From the NCBI GenBank assembly GCA_030686995.1, contig CM060709.1, positions 272,045,913 to 272,109,912 on the forward strand: 64,000 nt of DNA. Direction: 5' to 3'. The notes beneath the pieces were generated by a model, which ran no database searches, was not told where the DNA came from, and was given only the letters and a program-made list of their open reading frames with translations. Origin of the DNA: Artemisia argyi (lineage: Eukaryota; Streptophyta; Magnoliopsida; Asterales; Asteraceae). Both the position numbers and the translations under genes were made by a program. This document shows, one piece after another, positions 1 through 11,758 of this stretch. How positions within the stretch are numbered: position 1 is the first letter of the stretch; each line of letters begins with the position of its first letter.

Positions 1-625
1 TGAATGTCTTAAGAAACATGAACCGATGTGTACTAGGTTTTATTGGTTGTATTTAATGCATGAGCAAATTGTAGTGATCCCATGTTAGGAGCTTCTTAGC
101 CGGCTCGACATAGGAGTGAAGTAGGCGCTTATAGGATTGGGGAAGTAAGTACGCCACCCCATGAATGGTATTAAGGAATACAATCCGTCATCCACGCAAC
201 TGTAACAAGTAATTAACCTGTAAAAGATATCTAGGGAGTAGTGAAATCTAAGTAAACACAATTCTCCCATATATTGCTCACACCACTAGTTTAATTTAGT
301 TTATTTTAATTTTTAGTATTTTATTTTGATTGCATCTTTAGTAATTGGGTTAGTTGACTAGCAACTAATTCCGCCCAACTCCTTCAAAACCGAGATTTTT
401 AATTGCTTTCATAAAAACTAAAAAATACAAAAAGAATCATCTCTCATCTCTAGACCTAGTCTTTAGGTTTTCTAATCCTAGCGACACTATTCCTAGCTGA
501 AAGATCAATCCCCCGGTACTTGTCATTATACTATACTACATCGATCAGGTACACTGCCTGGTGGGGGTTGTAAGCTTCTCGAGATCCCTTGAGAGGTAAA
601 GCCTGGTGCAATCCCTACGCTACCA
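1..625 (+). repeat. 5' LTR of element A, 3' portion only
   Basis: It matches 3671-3949 joined to 32454-32807 almost base for base. It ends in CTACCA directly before the primer binding site. The uninterrupted text around 261-285 (TATTG followed by CTCACACC) shows what the 3' LTR looked like before Copia element B inserted. Confidence 0.93.
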
Positions 626-631
626 AGTTTT

Positions 632-649
632 TGGCGCCGCTGCCGGGGA
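632..649 (+). other. Primer binding site of element A (tRNA-Asp type)
   Basis: TGGCGCCGCTGCCGGGGA lies six bases after the LTR. This is the 18-base site complementary to the tRNA-Asp 3' end that is characteristic of Athila elements, with one change from the usual GTTGCC core. Confidence 0.85.
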
Positions 650-795
650 ATAGTTATTGTCTAGGTTAGAATCTCTTTTTATTAGGTCTACTTGTTAGAT
701 TCCTTTCTAGTAAGTTTTTATTTTTATTTTTAGGTTCTCTTTAGTCTATCTTATTTCTTCGTGTTTTTGTTCGTAACTCTTCGCCATCCGACATC

Positions 796-2904
796 ATGGA
801 CGATGGTAACATCTTTGAACCCATCATCCCACCACAACAAGACCACCAACAAAACCCACCACTTGTTAACCAACCTCTTAGGCCCCGAACCCTAGGAGAG
901 TATTCCCGACCTAGCCACAAAGGCTATCGAAACACCATTGAGCTCACCCAAGGAGCCAATGTGTCTCCCTTGCGATCCGACACTATCCGGTTGGTGCAAA
1001 GCAGATGTGCATTCCATGGACTTCGTTCCGAAGATCCAAATCAACATCTCAAGGACTTCCTTAAAATCGTAGATTGTATAGACCTTGATGCTACAACTAG
1101 AGAGTCGACCCGATTACGCCTATTCCAATTCTCTCTACGTGATCAAGCTAGTCAATGGCTTGAGCGTTTACCCGCGGGATCCATCACCTCATGGGATGAT
1201 CTCACCACTCGTTTCCTTGCTCAATTTTTCCCACCGGGGAGAACTACCAAGCTTAGAAATGATATCTTGATGTTCCAACAACGTCAAGGTGAAACTCTAT
1301 ATGAAGCATGGACTCGATTCAAGGACTTACTCCAAAAAGTCCCTCATCATGGCATAGATCTTTGGCTCCAAGTCCAGATCTTCTATGACCATATTGATCT
1401 CTCCACAAGGCGAGCCATTGACCAATCGGCCGGTGGTTAGCTACGTGATCTAAGTGCGGAACAATCATGGGAACTCATAGAAGATCTTGCTCTCTATGAC
1501 AACGAAAGTTGGAATGATCCCCGTGATTTGAACAAAACGGTCAAGGCAATATCTTTGCCTTCGAACAACTCTAGCACTCCCGACCGTAGGATCATGGAAC
1601 TTGAAGGCCGAGTCAAGTTTCTCATGAAATCTTACGAAGCTCCTAAGCCTTCAAGCCAAGTGAACAAAATCGCTTCTTCATGTAAAATGTGTAATGGCCC
1701 TCACGAAACTCATAACTGCATGGAGCTTTCAAAACGCGCTTATAACGAATTCACATCGTCTCACGTTGTTCGAGGTCCTCGAAACTTTGACGAGGCCTAT
1801 GAGGCATGGAAGGATAAACCTAATTTCAGAGGGTACCAAACGCGGAGCGTATCCTTCAATGACTCCTCCCCACTCGAATGGTCCGAGCATTTTCCATCAC
1901 AGAGCACTCCTAGGCAAAGCTGTGAAGATGCCCTGCGAAAGTTCATTCTATCTCAAGAATTACAGCTCTCTACGCTCGAGGCTAAGTTTAGACAACAACA
2001 AGTCGATATGAATAACAAGATTTGTAATCTGTTAACTGCTATTAAAGAGCACGCCGTTAATAAACCGACTCAAGCTGAAGAGGTCAAATATGTCACCGTC
2101 ATGAATCAGCCAACTTCTCCTGTGAAAATAAAAAGTCCGAGTAAGCTATTTAAATATCTATCACCAAAAGTGAAAGATCCTGTTAACCCCCTTGAACCAA
2201 TCCATTTTGTAAACACCATCACCACAATATCCACTCTCACAGCTAACCAGAGCCAACAACCAGCTGAACATCTAAATCATAAAGCTAAGGATGAAACCTC
2301 AAGGTTAGACCACAAATTAACTAAGGACCCCTCATCATCCAAACATGTCCACTTTGTCAATGTTGTCACCATTAAGCCAATAGATAAGGATATAGAAGAA
2401 AGTGACAAAGATGAAGTTGAAGTAGAAACCGAGGCTAGGGATGAAATTAGAGAAGTTGAGGTTAATAAGGGAGAAGAGTTAAAGGAAGTAGAGACCGTAG
2501 AAGAGTACTTTGATAAGTTGCCCACCAAGGAAGAACGGGAATATCATAAGGATTTATTCGATAGCCCCGAGACACCATATATCCTTGGCACACCCCTTAT
2601 CAAAATGGGAGACCCCTCTAACATCAACATACCATGCAATATCGGGCATATGCATATATAGAAAGCTTATATCGATCCTAGATCTCCTATAAACATCATG
2701 ACTAGGACTTATTATAATTGGATGATGAAGAGACAACTTGGTTATAGGATGATGCCCAATAAGAATTTGATAAGTAATTTTGTAGGAAGAGTGAAGGGAT
2801 TGCATGTGATTATAGGTAATTTCACTTATGAGATCGATTTTATGATAGTAGAGGATACTCGTCCGGTGATAGATGCTTGCCTAAGCCAAATGAACCGTTT
2901 TTAG
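796..2904 (+). pseudogene. Broken gag and protease-like ORF of element A
   Basis: One frame runs from ATG 796 but carries TAG at 1438-1440, where the sister copy in element C has AAG (Lys), and a second in-frame stop at 2659-2661. The first part is a retrotransposon Gag domain (RDQASQWLERLPAG, RFLAQFFPPGR, AWTRFKDLLQKVPHHG). A CX2CX4HX4C-like knuckle follows (CKMCNGPHETHNC, about 1684-1722). The stretch to about 2560 is Lys/Glu-rich linker. From about 2600 a degenerate retropepsin-like fold begins (IPCNIG, then FVGRVKG and GNFTYEIDFMIVEDT) and is cut off by fusion to the 3' LTR near 2888. The catalytic D-[ST]-G is absent. I recognise this ORF family as common in Asteraceae; the protein is not functional here. 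Confidence 0.85.
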
Positions 2905-3949
2905 GGGATCATTTAAGCCCGGAATTGAATTTATTTGATCAAATATTGCCCTAAATCGTTCCTTTTGTGATTTTAGGTACTTTGGGAGTGAATTCTGGAA
3001 AAGGAAGCATTTTGGGCGTTTTTGGAGCATAAAAGTGAAGAAAACGGCAAAGACTTAATTTTCCATGCTGAGAACAGTACCTGACGGCGTCAAGAAGGAA
3101 ATTTTGACGGCGTCAGGAGTAGAATCCATGACGAGCCAAAGAAAACCTGAAGGCGTCAAGAGAAGGGTGTCAAGAGTATTTTTGGTGACGGCCTGCATAA
3201 GGAATACACATGACGGCGTCAAACCCAGATCTAGGCAGTCCGAGAAATTATTTGGCGGCGAGATGACGGCGTCAGAAATTTGTTCTTGACGTCGTCACCC
3301 CACAGAATCTATATATACTTTTCTATTTTTCATTCATTAAAAGAGGAACTTGTGTGGAGAATTCTAGGGCCGAACCCTAATAACCCTAGGTCATTTTTTA
3401 CAGTATTTTCAAGGGTTTTCACCCCTTGAAACCTTTCATGTTCAATTGAGATAAGTCTCCTTTCAATTCATTCAATATGTCTATGTGTTGTTTGAATATA
3501 TCTTATGCTTGTCTTGATTTTAACATGCTAGGCTAGATCTTTCATGTGTTTGCTTAGATGTAATGAAACCTAGATGTTGATTATAGGTTGATTGCTTGTT
3601 TATAGTTGTAATGGATGAATGATTTCAATGTTAGGCTTAAGAAAACTGGCAGATCTCCATTGTGTAACTTGCTTGAACGTCTTAAGAAACATGAACCAAT
3701 GTGTACTAGGTTTTATTGGTTGTATTTAATGCATGAGCAAATTCTAGTGATCCCATGTTAGGAGCTTCTTAGCCGGCTCGACATAGGAGTGAAGTAGGCA
3801 CTTATAGGATTGGGGAAGTAAGTACGCCACCCCATGAATGGTATTAAGGAATACAATCCGTCATCCACGCAACTGTAACAAGTAATTAACCTGTAAAAGA
3901 TATCTAGGGAGTAGTGAAATCTAAGTAAACACAATTCTCCCATATATTG
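2888..3949 (+). repeat. 3' LTR of element A, first part (U3 to R)
   Basis: It matches the Athila LTR family from just after the usual TGATGAGGCG start. The first ten or so bases and the preceding internal 3' region are missing, so a deletion has fused coding sequence directly to U3. The LTR is interrupted at 3949 by element B; its last five bases TATTG are the duplicated target. Confidence 0.9.
3082..3317 (+). promoter_or_regulatory. LTR promoter of A: TGACGSCGTCA array plus TATA box
   Basis: Exact and near copies of the 11-base palindrome TGACG-S-CGTCA are spread over 3082-3297. A TATATATA box follows at 3310-3317, 13 bases after the last copy (itself degenerate, TGACGTCGTCA). The layout is the same in every Athila LTR of the window. 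TGACG is the core recognised by TGA/bZIP factors; binding is inferred. Confidence 0.65.
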
Positions 3950-4294
3950 TGTTAGGTCACCATTTATGTAAACACAAGTATGATTGATAAAGAAATAAGA
4001 TGAGAATGAGAGGTGGTTGATTATGAGACAATATGAAAGGTGAAAGTGCAAGAGTTTCCTTAAGATAATCAAATAACCAACAAAATAATATGTAACATAA
4101 GGTTTCTATTTATAAGGGAGGAGCTAGGGCAACACTCCCTTCCTCCCTTATCCTTTCATACGTGGGCTTTCAAGGCCTTATGGGCTTTTACATGTTTCCC
4201 ATTAACTAAACAATAATCATAAACAATACTTAAGCAACCTATTACAAAATGTAATGACCGAGACTTGACTAAATACTAAAGTATGATCCCAACA
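3950..4294 (-). repeat. 3' LTR of Copia element B
   Basis: The 345-bp repeat begins TGTTAGG and ends CCCAACA. On the minus strand a TATAAATA box lies at 4107-4114. Beside it at 4295-4307 the minus strand reads CTTAGTGGGAGAT, a typical Copia polypurine tract ending at the LTR edge. That fixes this copy as the 3' LTR. Confidence 0.93.
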
Positions 4295-6581
4295 ATCTCC
4301 CACTAAGGGTCGGTCATCACGGTTGCTTGACGTCTTCTTCTTTGTCTTTGACTTGTGACATGTGAAACTCTAGACGTCTTCAAAATGAGTGAATGATAGT
4401 GAATGTACTTTGCTCTTTGTCTTTGTTCTTTGGTAATGATGTAGTGATTAGGTTATGAAGTTGTCTGCCGTTCGTCACTCCTGCGTCTGTGGTGGTTGTC
4501 CGCCATTCCAACATACTCATACATCTTTAGACTTTAGACTTTCACGTACAAGAAGTTCCTTTTCATTCATTGAGATCTTTGTCTTTATACTTTGTAGATT
4601 CTTCTTATAGCCGTAGAATCTTTCTTTGAACTTTGTGTTGCTAAAGATCTTTGGGGGAGCTTTCTTTGACTTCTAGATGTATGTATGAGCATGTTGGAAT
4701 CTACCATCATGGAAGTGAGGTACCTGCGAGTAAACAGTTAGCAATAAAACAACCGGTACTTACGGATAAGGATTTAGAGCTCATCAACAGCATATTGTGA
4801 AGACTCCTTCTAAACCTTATCCAGGCCGTTCCCATATCAGATACTCCCGAAGGAGCTTACGAGACCTACTAAGTAGCTCAATGACTGGGTGAGTCGCTGG
4901 GGATCACTCCACGACTGTAGACCGTAATGGAACCACCGCAAACACTAAGCGTAACCCTTGTGGGGTTACCGAAGTGACCTGCTGTCAGGGCTGTTTGATG
5001 TTGACCCTGGCAGGATTTCCGTTCAATCATTGAGAAATACATAAGTAATCCTCTCATAAACGTTCTCGGCAGATTGCTAAGATCTGCGAAGGACTCGATA
5101 GTTTACAACTGATGCCCATTGATGTAGAACACCAGTTGTAGAAATACTAAGTGTTCCTAAGAGATCTTTGATGTATCTCAAGGCTCTAGACTCTATAAGT
5201 GCACACCTAGGTTTCCTATGCGGAGACTGGGGATGAGTCTCCTGCTTCAATATCAACCGTCTCTAAGAGATAGGTCGATAGGTTACGCAGGTTCCCCGTG
5301 AGAATGAAACAAGCTCTTTTAAGAGAACTTGAGTGGTTAAGAAGGTTTAGTGCATTGCGTCACTGGGTCCATGACGACTTAATCTTCAATACCGGCGTCG
5401 CCTTAGCAACAACCAGTAGCATACGTATTGAACCCGGTGTCTGCCCTAAGGTTGACTCATCTGGAGGGCTATTTCTTTTCACCCTTTTCTTAACTTTTCT
5501 TTTTAATTCTTCAACTCCTTCTTTCCCTTTCATTCTTTTCTCCTTTTTTTTTCGTATCATACCTAAGGACTTCTAATTCTAACTATGGGAGATGTCCTTG
5601 GGTAGATCCCTCCGGCTCTGGCGGATCATAGGACGGATATTCCTATCTTAATCACCTTATAACTCCGACAGTAGCCAAGAAACCTTTGATTGAAAATCTC
5701 TCAAAGTGTTTGTGATAATCAAATATTTTGGTTAACACTTTGAGAGTTAAGTGTTTACTTTTGAAGGGCTCCCCCTGCACATGTGCTCATAGGTGTTAAA
5801 TAAATTTGCACATGCGGGAGGAGCAAGCACTTTTGAATTGATCCACTTTCCGTGAACTAGACCGATTCGAGACACGCTTACATCACTAGTTAAACTAGCT
5901 TGAAGTTATTACCCGGCCTGGTCAAGTTCACAGAAAGTTTCTCGAGACGGTACATTTCTACTAAGACTAATCCTTTTCGAGACACGCTTACGTGGTTAGT
6001 TAAAGAGTTCCATTGTCAGCTTTTAGGCGACAACTAGCTCTAGTAACTAACTTGATGTTATTACCCGTCGAGGATAAGTCTTTTCGATATCACTAACATT
6101 TATTGTCTTGTCAATTCCTGGGTCCATTCTGAGTCTAGCTCGCACATGATACAACTTTTAAGTATTGACTTCTTATATTTTAATCACTTTTTCATTTTCT
6201 CCCCCTCAAAAATAGCATATAAAATGATGTTTTTGACAATCTTTTAGATTAAAATATGCCTTTTGAGTCTTACGGGGAGATTCACCAAGAACTTTTGATT
6301 TTAAGCAAAGTATTTTGTTTTTGACAAGTGCTCCCCCTCAACAAGTGATTAGGTCTTATTGAGGTGAAATACTTGTCCTTTTGAGCAGAATTATGAAAAA
6401 ATCATAAATGTTTGATTAATTCTACTCAAAAGTAAGAAGCCTTCGCTCCTTATATTAGGATTGAGGCACTGAAGCGTACCTCAGGGTCCTTTCTTTACAA
6501 GTACGGGTTGTACACTGATATGCGTGCACAAACCATTATGAAGTAAATTATTGACAAATCAAATCAAATTCTTACAATGAT
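4295..6581 (-). other. 3' non-coding region of element B
   Basis: About 2.3 kb lie between the last accessory-ORF stop and the 3' LTR, with no supportable gene. It includes a pyrimidine-rich stretch at about 5470-5555 (purine-rich on the element's sense strand) and GGGGGAG-type tracts on the minus strand near 5770, 6200 and 6330. These resemble the multiple polypurine tracts described for Sireviruses. ORFs at 5298-5576 on either strand follow low-complexity sequence and are not genes. Confidence 0.7.
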
Positions 6582-9500
6582 CTACCAATCAGGCCTCTGA
6601 AATGTCAGCACCGGAAATTTGGATCTGCCTCCCACATAGCTTTCCAACCTTCGAAACTCATCCCTGCGCCTCAGTTTGTTCTCAATCCGTAAGATGAATC
6701 TGCGAGCATCCCGGGCTTCATTGGTGTTCCACCTTTTGGATTTTCCCAGTTCAATGTCATTGATTCTGCCTTTGATCCCATCTCTGACGAACTTAAGAGT
6801 TTCATCACAGAACTTATGAATTTCTTCATAGCCCATAAAGCAGTTGCGACCGTTAACACTACGGTAGGTGAACCCAAATGGTCATCTGATCAAGGAGTAT
6901 TGAGGTAGATGTTGAAGGTCGGGGATGTCAAACAGGTTTGGTTTGGTGAGATTGAGCTTCTTCTGGTAACTTTCCACTCCTAACTGAAGATCTTCGACTC
7001 TTTCTCTAATGACTATCTGCCTGATGAAGATGAGTAGAGCTTGGATAAAAGCAAGTTGCATCTTTTTGGGCAAGCCACAGAGTTTTCCTTGAACTTTGAG
7101 CAGGCACATGTCTTCAATGTCGTTGAGACGTAGTCGTGGAAAGTCAGACTCGGAAATATCGTACTCCTTTTCATCAAGTCTTTTCAGTGTGATTTTGCTG
7201 AGGAAGGGGTACCCAAAGAAAGTGACAGTCGAGATGAATTGAATAGAGACAATCTTCAGATCACTTTCTACATCACCCATCGTCTGATTGAGTCTGCTGC
7301 TTCGATAGTACTGTGCCCGGTTGGTTGGCCAATGATGAATACCATAAAGTGCATTCCGGTCATATTCAACAATTTTGTCGACGAATAATGCTGAAGCTTC
7401 TTCTTCGATGGCATTGTTGAGATATCGAGCTGCAGGGAGAAAGGCGAGTGAGGTAACGTACTTCTTCTCGATCTTGCTGCCACGTTTCAGAAATTCCAAG
7501 TCTGTGTTGTAGAAGAACTTGTACGGGATCTTTGGTTCCTTAGGCTTCCCAATCATCGGTAGTGGTTTGGACCAGTCAGTAATGTAAGGTGCGGTTTTCT
7601 TTGTGACCGGATCGACATATGATTCAGGATTGATCCAGTCAATATTGCTTGACATAGCTCGAGCAATATTTTCCAGATGGTATTCAAGCTCGATTGAGTT
7701 AGCAGACCGATCTTTCAGAAGATTGAAAGCATCATTTTTTATTCTTCGCAGCTCTTTCTTATTCATCTTTTTCATCTTAAACTTTTGCTGAATCATTTGA
7801 GCATATTCCACCGTTCGACCATCTTGAGGTTCATGATTGTCTTCCAGTGGTGGTTACGAATTGATCATCTTCTCAAACCAGGAGTATTCGGCACTATTGT
7901 CTTGGTCTAGCCAGTTAAGGACGGTTTTGGGTTTCTTTGGTTCGGTGCCTTTAGGTGAGGTGTCCGGTTGGGGTTGATGATGCTTTCCTTTCTTAACTTT
8001 TTTCTTCTTCTTAGGGGACGGTTCTGGAACTTCATCGGGCATAGGAATGTCGTCACCACCGGTGTATTCAAAGTGGTCGTGTGCTTTGGGAGCAGAACCT
8101 GATGCCTTCGGTTGTTGTGAGGAAGTTGTTGTGGTAGGAGGGATTACCGGTGTTTTGTACTGAGATGAGGGTCCTTCGGCTTGTTTCTGTTTCTTTGCCT
8201 GAGAATTAGGATCCCTGTCTTCATCATCTCTTTGACGTTTCAGCTTATCGGCCTCTGTGCTGCAAGTCTCTTTTGTCAGTTTATCTTTCAGTGCTTCCAG
8301 GACTTTGGCTTCTTCAGGAGTCAAGGTAAGCTTGCTTGCCAGCTTGTCCAAAAGTTGAGCTTCCAAATCATCCAGAGATAGTCCTGGTAGAGGAGCAGTA
8401 GACTTATCGGCTCGAAGAGTGAAAGTAGTTGATCGGATCACTTTCTTGACTGCATGCTCAGCGAACTTGGTGAGTTCGTCTCTCATTGGTGCCAGCAGAT
8501 CTTTCAGCTCAGCAACTAAGTGTTGTGCCATGTATTCCTGTGCTTGAGCTGCTAGTGCGGCTTCCAAGTTTTCTGTAACGTCTTTAGCTAAGAAAATATC
8601 AACCTTATCTTGTAGCTCTTTGACGTTCGAGTTCAGCTTAGTCAGTTCAGCAACCTGGGTTGCTAGTGTAGCAACCTGATCTTCTAGTTTGCTTCTCTTC
8701 TTCTCATGTACCCTCTTCCTGAGCCCTTTCTCTGAGCTCCATTTCTTCCATAGACATAAGTCTTGGAGCATCGGTATTCATAGGATCTTCCTCTTCTTCC
8801 TCTCCCATAGTCATTTCAATGTCGGTGGGAGTTACTGAGGGATTATCATAAGCAACTAAGTCTGAGGTGATTCCTGTGGTAGGCTCAGGAATGCTGCTTG
8901 ATCCCCCAGCTTCGGTGGTCTGTGAGAACACTGGAGGTGGAGGTAAATCAGCATTAAATGCATCAATTCGGCTGTGGAGGAGACCCAGATTGAGAGCCCT
9001 TTCATTTTCTTCTTCGATTGAAGGGTCTTCAGGCTCTTGTACAGCCGTAACTGGTTCCTTCATCTTTTCTCTTCTAATCCTTTCTTCTTCTAGCATCGTC
9101 TGATCTTTAGTGAATGGTCTTTGATTGAGGTATGATGGATATACGGCATTATCAGCAAATTCATCAATGTCTTTATCCTAATCAATGTCTTCAAGATTCT
9201 CATCTTACTCAATATTAGCATATGCTTCACTATACTGAGGACCTTCGTCGGATTCAGTTCGTTCAGAGTCAGACGGCTTTGGAGGAGATTGAGGAGAGGG
9301 AAACCACCCAGGTTCGGGAATAGAAGCGGGCTGTTTGGTAGGAATTCTTCTCTTTGGAGTACCCTTCTTCTTCTTAGACTGAGTGGAACTGCCGGAGCTC
9401 CCAGTCTTACTATCTTTCTTACCCTTCTTTTGCATGTATGACGGTAGAACAGCTTCGTCCAAGAACCCAACTTTATCTGCTTCAAGAGCTTGAAGGTAGT

Positions 9501-10383
9501 ATTTGTAGTTATTGCATTCTTGAACCTTCTTAGTCAGAAGACAATCAGGAAGTTTCTTTCCTTGTTTCCTTGTACTAGTATCCATTCTCTTGATGACCTT
9601 TAGTGTGTCCTCATTCTTGTATGTGTGCTGAAACTCATCATTCAGTCTTTGAGGTATGTCATCATATTCATGGAGGAAGCTTGCAATGAGAAGTTTGGTG
9701 AAACGGACGAATGGAATATTGGTCGACTTGTGTTGTATGTGCCACACAATGTCTTCCCAGATAATGCTGGCATAATCAACCTTCTTGACATTAGCAATAG
9801 CCCAGAACAACTTGAGATGTTGGAGCTTAGGGTGTTCATGGCCTGTGTCTCTGCCAGATAGTGACTTGGCAATTATGATGTAGAGAGTTCTCCAAGGCTG
9901 TGGAAGAAATCTGATATTGACCTTAGAGTGCCTAGTTATGACCCCTTCAGACTCATCATACCCAATGTCTCTCAGCCATTCTATCAATTCTTCTTCACTG
10001 GGAACTTGGTCATATTCTTCATTAGGTTCAAGTTCGGGAAGTCCAAGAGCAATACGGAGAAGATCCTTGTCGACCGTGACTTGTCTCATGTGAAGCATAC
10101 AAGTAAAGGATTCTTCAAGGAGGTCCAAGTGGAGTGTGTGCCAAAACTGATGTATGTAGAAGCATGCCACTGCAGCAGATTTGGTGAGTAGAACTTTGCA
10201 CGGGTGATAGATAAGAGCATCTACTGCAACAAGGCAAGAAGACTCATTGCATGTAATTTTGTTGAAGTTGACTCTCAGATTGTTCCTTCCTATCTTTCTG
10301 GAGTAGTTCTCAGGAAAGGTGTCTTCCCATGCACGTAAGGGTTCAGGCACTGGTACGTGAGGAATATCGTTGTGTTCTGCCAT
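6582..10383 (-). pseudogene. Accessory (env-like position) ORF of element B, broken
   Basis: A roughly 1,260-codon frame follows pol. It starts at ATG 10383 and is open to 9208. In-frame stops are at 9205-9207 and near 9178; the frame then stays open to 8704, where a frameshift passes reading to 8771-7857. Further in-frame stops are at 7854-7856 and 6882-6884, and the frame ends at 6582. The N-terminal part has an FYIHQFWHTL segment, as in ORFs annotated as plant transposon-associated proteins. The middle is acidic, then Lys-rich coiled coil (LEDQVATLATQVAELT), then a Lys/Pro-rich basic stretch. The C-terminus (YEEIHKFCDETL ... RRLESYVGGR) matches the tail of an accessory ORF I recall from Asteraceae Copia elements. 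No signal peptide or membrane segment is evident, so envelope function is not supported. Confidence 0.75.
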
Positions 10384-10651
10384 CTGAATAGATCATAAAC
10401 ACACACAAACATGGCAATTGTTGATGATGTTAGCATAAACATTCATTTAAGATGTGTACATATAGCTTTGCATGTTTTACATTGATCAGTGAGGTTTTGT
10501 GTGTGTGAAAAACTTTTGATACATGACAAACTTGAGTTATATTACTTGGTAGAAACATAAAACAATTTCGTTACACCATAAGTTTATCATTACAAGAAGT
10601 TACACTTTGGAAAATTTCTCAACACTTAGAAAAATTTGGATTTTGACAAGT

Positions 10652-11157
10652 TTACGCGTAAGTGGGAACCGCGTAACCTGACTTAAGCGTAAGTTTAGAA
10701 ATAATGCGTAAGTGCAAAAGCTACGCGTAAGATAGAATGTTACGCGTAAAGTGAATCTTACGCGTAAGATCAATTTTAAGCGTAAGATAAGTCTTAGGCG
10801 TAGAAATTGAAGTTACGCGTAGGATTAACCTTAAGCGTAGATTGTATCTTATGCGTAGGTAATGACTTATCCGTAAGTTCTAGACTTATGCGTAAGATTT
10901 TCATTAATGCGTAAACTATGTCTTATCCAAGACACAATTTGTCCACGTGTCGAATCTTACGCGTAAGATTCAATCTTACGTGTAGGATGAACATTTAACG
11001 CGTAAACACGCCATTTTCCAGAAATTCACCTTTGAAATTCGAGTTGTATGTTTCCTGAAAGTGTACAAACATTACCACTGATCAATAATTAACTCAACAC
11101 ACTTAATTCACACATTTCAACGCGTAAACATGCCAAATTCAACTTAACGCGTAAACA
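10652..11157 (-). repeat. TTACGCGTAA motif array 1 in element B
   Basis: About twenty copies of a 10-base palindrome, TTACGCGTAA, and close variants (TTATGCGTAA, TTAAGCGTAA, ACGCGTAGG) are spaced irregularly at about 15-30 bases. They lie between pol and the accessory ORF. The spacers are not repeated, so this is a cluster of sites and not a satellite. A second array precedes gag at 20362-20948. Confidence 0.8.
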
Positions 11158-11631
11158 TGTATGAACAACAAATCACAACCTTAATCAAACGTGTTTCTGG
11201 GTAGGAAATATCATGGGGCAAGTGATACTAACAACATAAGGATCATATGGTTCAAATATCAACACAAATCATCCACAAAATCTTAAGATAGAATCTGCTA
11301 GTGACATTCGAACCCTAGATCAAAGATTAATGATTCTAACACGTTTGTGATGCAATTAATCAACTGGGATATGATCCTTAACACTAATACACACTATCCC
11401 TATCATCAATCATAATCAAAACATCCACAATCAAGAATCCCTAATCTATACGTATGAACCCTAGTATCCAAATCACTCAAATCACTCAATTGATGATTCT
11501 GGGTGAGATTGGAGTTCACAAACATGTTTAGTAGCATCATATGAACAAAACCCACCAACAAATTCAATCAGAAACATCACTTAATTCTGGGTTAGAATTC
11601 TACGCATAACTCAAAAAGCAAATTAATCGAT

Positions 11632-11717
11632 TGTGATAGATTGAGCCGTTGGATTGTTATAAAATTTTGAACTAAGGTTTTTAATTTTATAACAATCCAA
11701 CGGCTCAATCTATCACA
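11632..11717. repeat. Perfect 35-bp inverted repeat (hairpin)
   Basis: Arms 11632-11666 and 11683-11717 are exact reverse complements around a 16-base loop. The arms contain GAGCCGTTGGATTGTTATAA. No target duplication is obvious. It lies about 40 bases inside the candidate intron donor. Confidence 0.85.
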
Positions 11718-11758
11718 CTCAAAAAGATTTTTTTTGATCAAAACATAATCACACTTAC

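Larger units (their letters stand above)
1..3949 (+). mobile_element. Athila-type (Ty3/Gypsy) non-autonomous element A, first part
   Basis: The window opens inside the 5' LTR. The order is LTR (to 625), a tRNA-Asp-type primer binding site, a gag plus protease-like reading frame, then the 3' LTR. The 3' LTR is broken at 3949 by Copia element B and resumes at 32454-32807. No reverse transcriptase, RNase H or integrase is present. By eye, about 8 substitutions separate 625 aligned LTR bases, making this the oldest dated element of the left stack. A sits in an older LTR whose tail is 32808-32900; TATAC at 32808-32812 should be its right target duplication, with the left copy outside the window. 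Confidence 0.9.
10384..11758 (-). other. Candidate 5'-UTR intron of the accessory ORF in B
   Basis: On the minus strand a strong donor (ATCT then GTAAGTGTG) starts at 11758. The sequence before the accessory ATG reads CTATTCAG, placing an acceptor exactly at 10384. The 1,375-bp interval has no gene. It holds the ACGCGTAA array and a 35-bp hairpin. This is inferred from splice-site sequence alone and would imply a spliced subgenomic mRNA for the accessory protein. Confidence 0.35.

Noticed and set aside
5298..5576. ORFs on both strands in the 3' region of B
   Set aside because: They run through a pyrimidine-rich tract; composition is low-complexity and no motif is visible.
9205..10383. Reading the accessory ORF of B as a true envelope gene
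   Set aside because: No signal peptide, transmembrane segment or cleavage site can be seen; only its position after pol suggests env.
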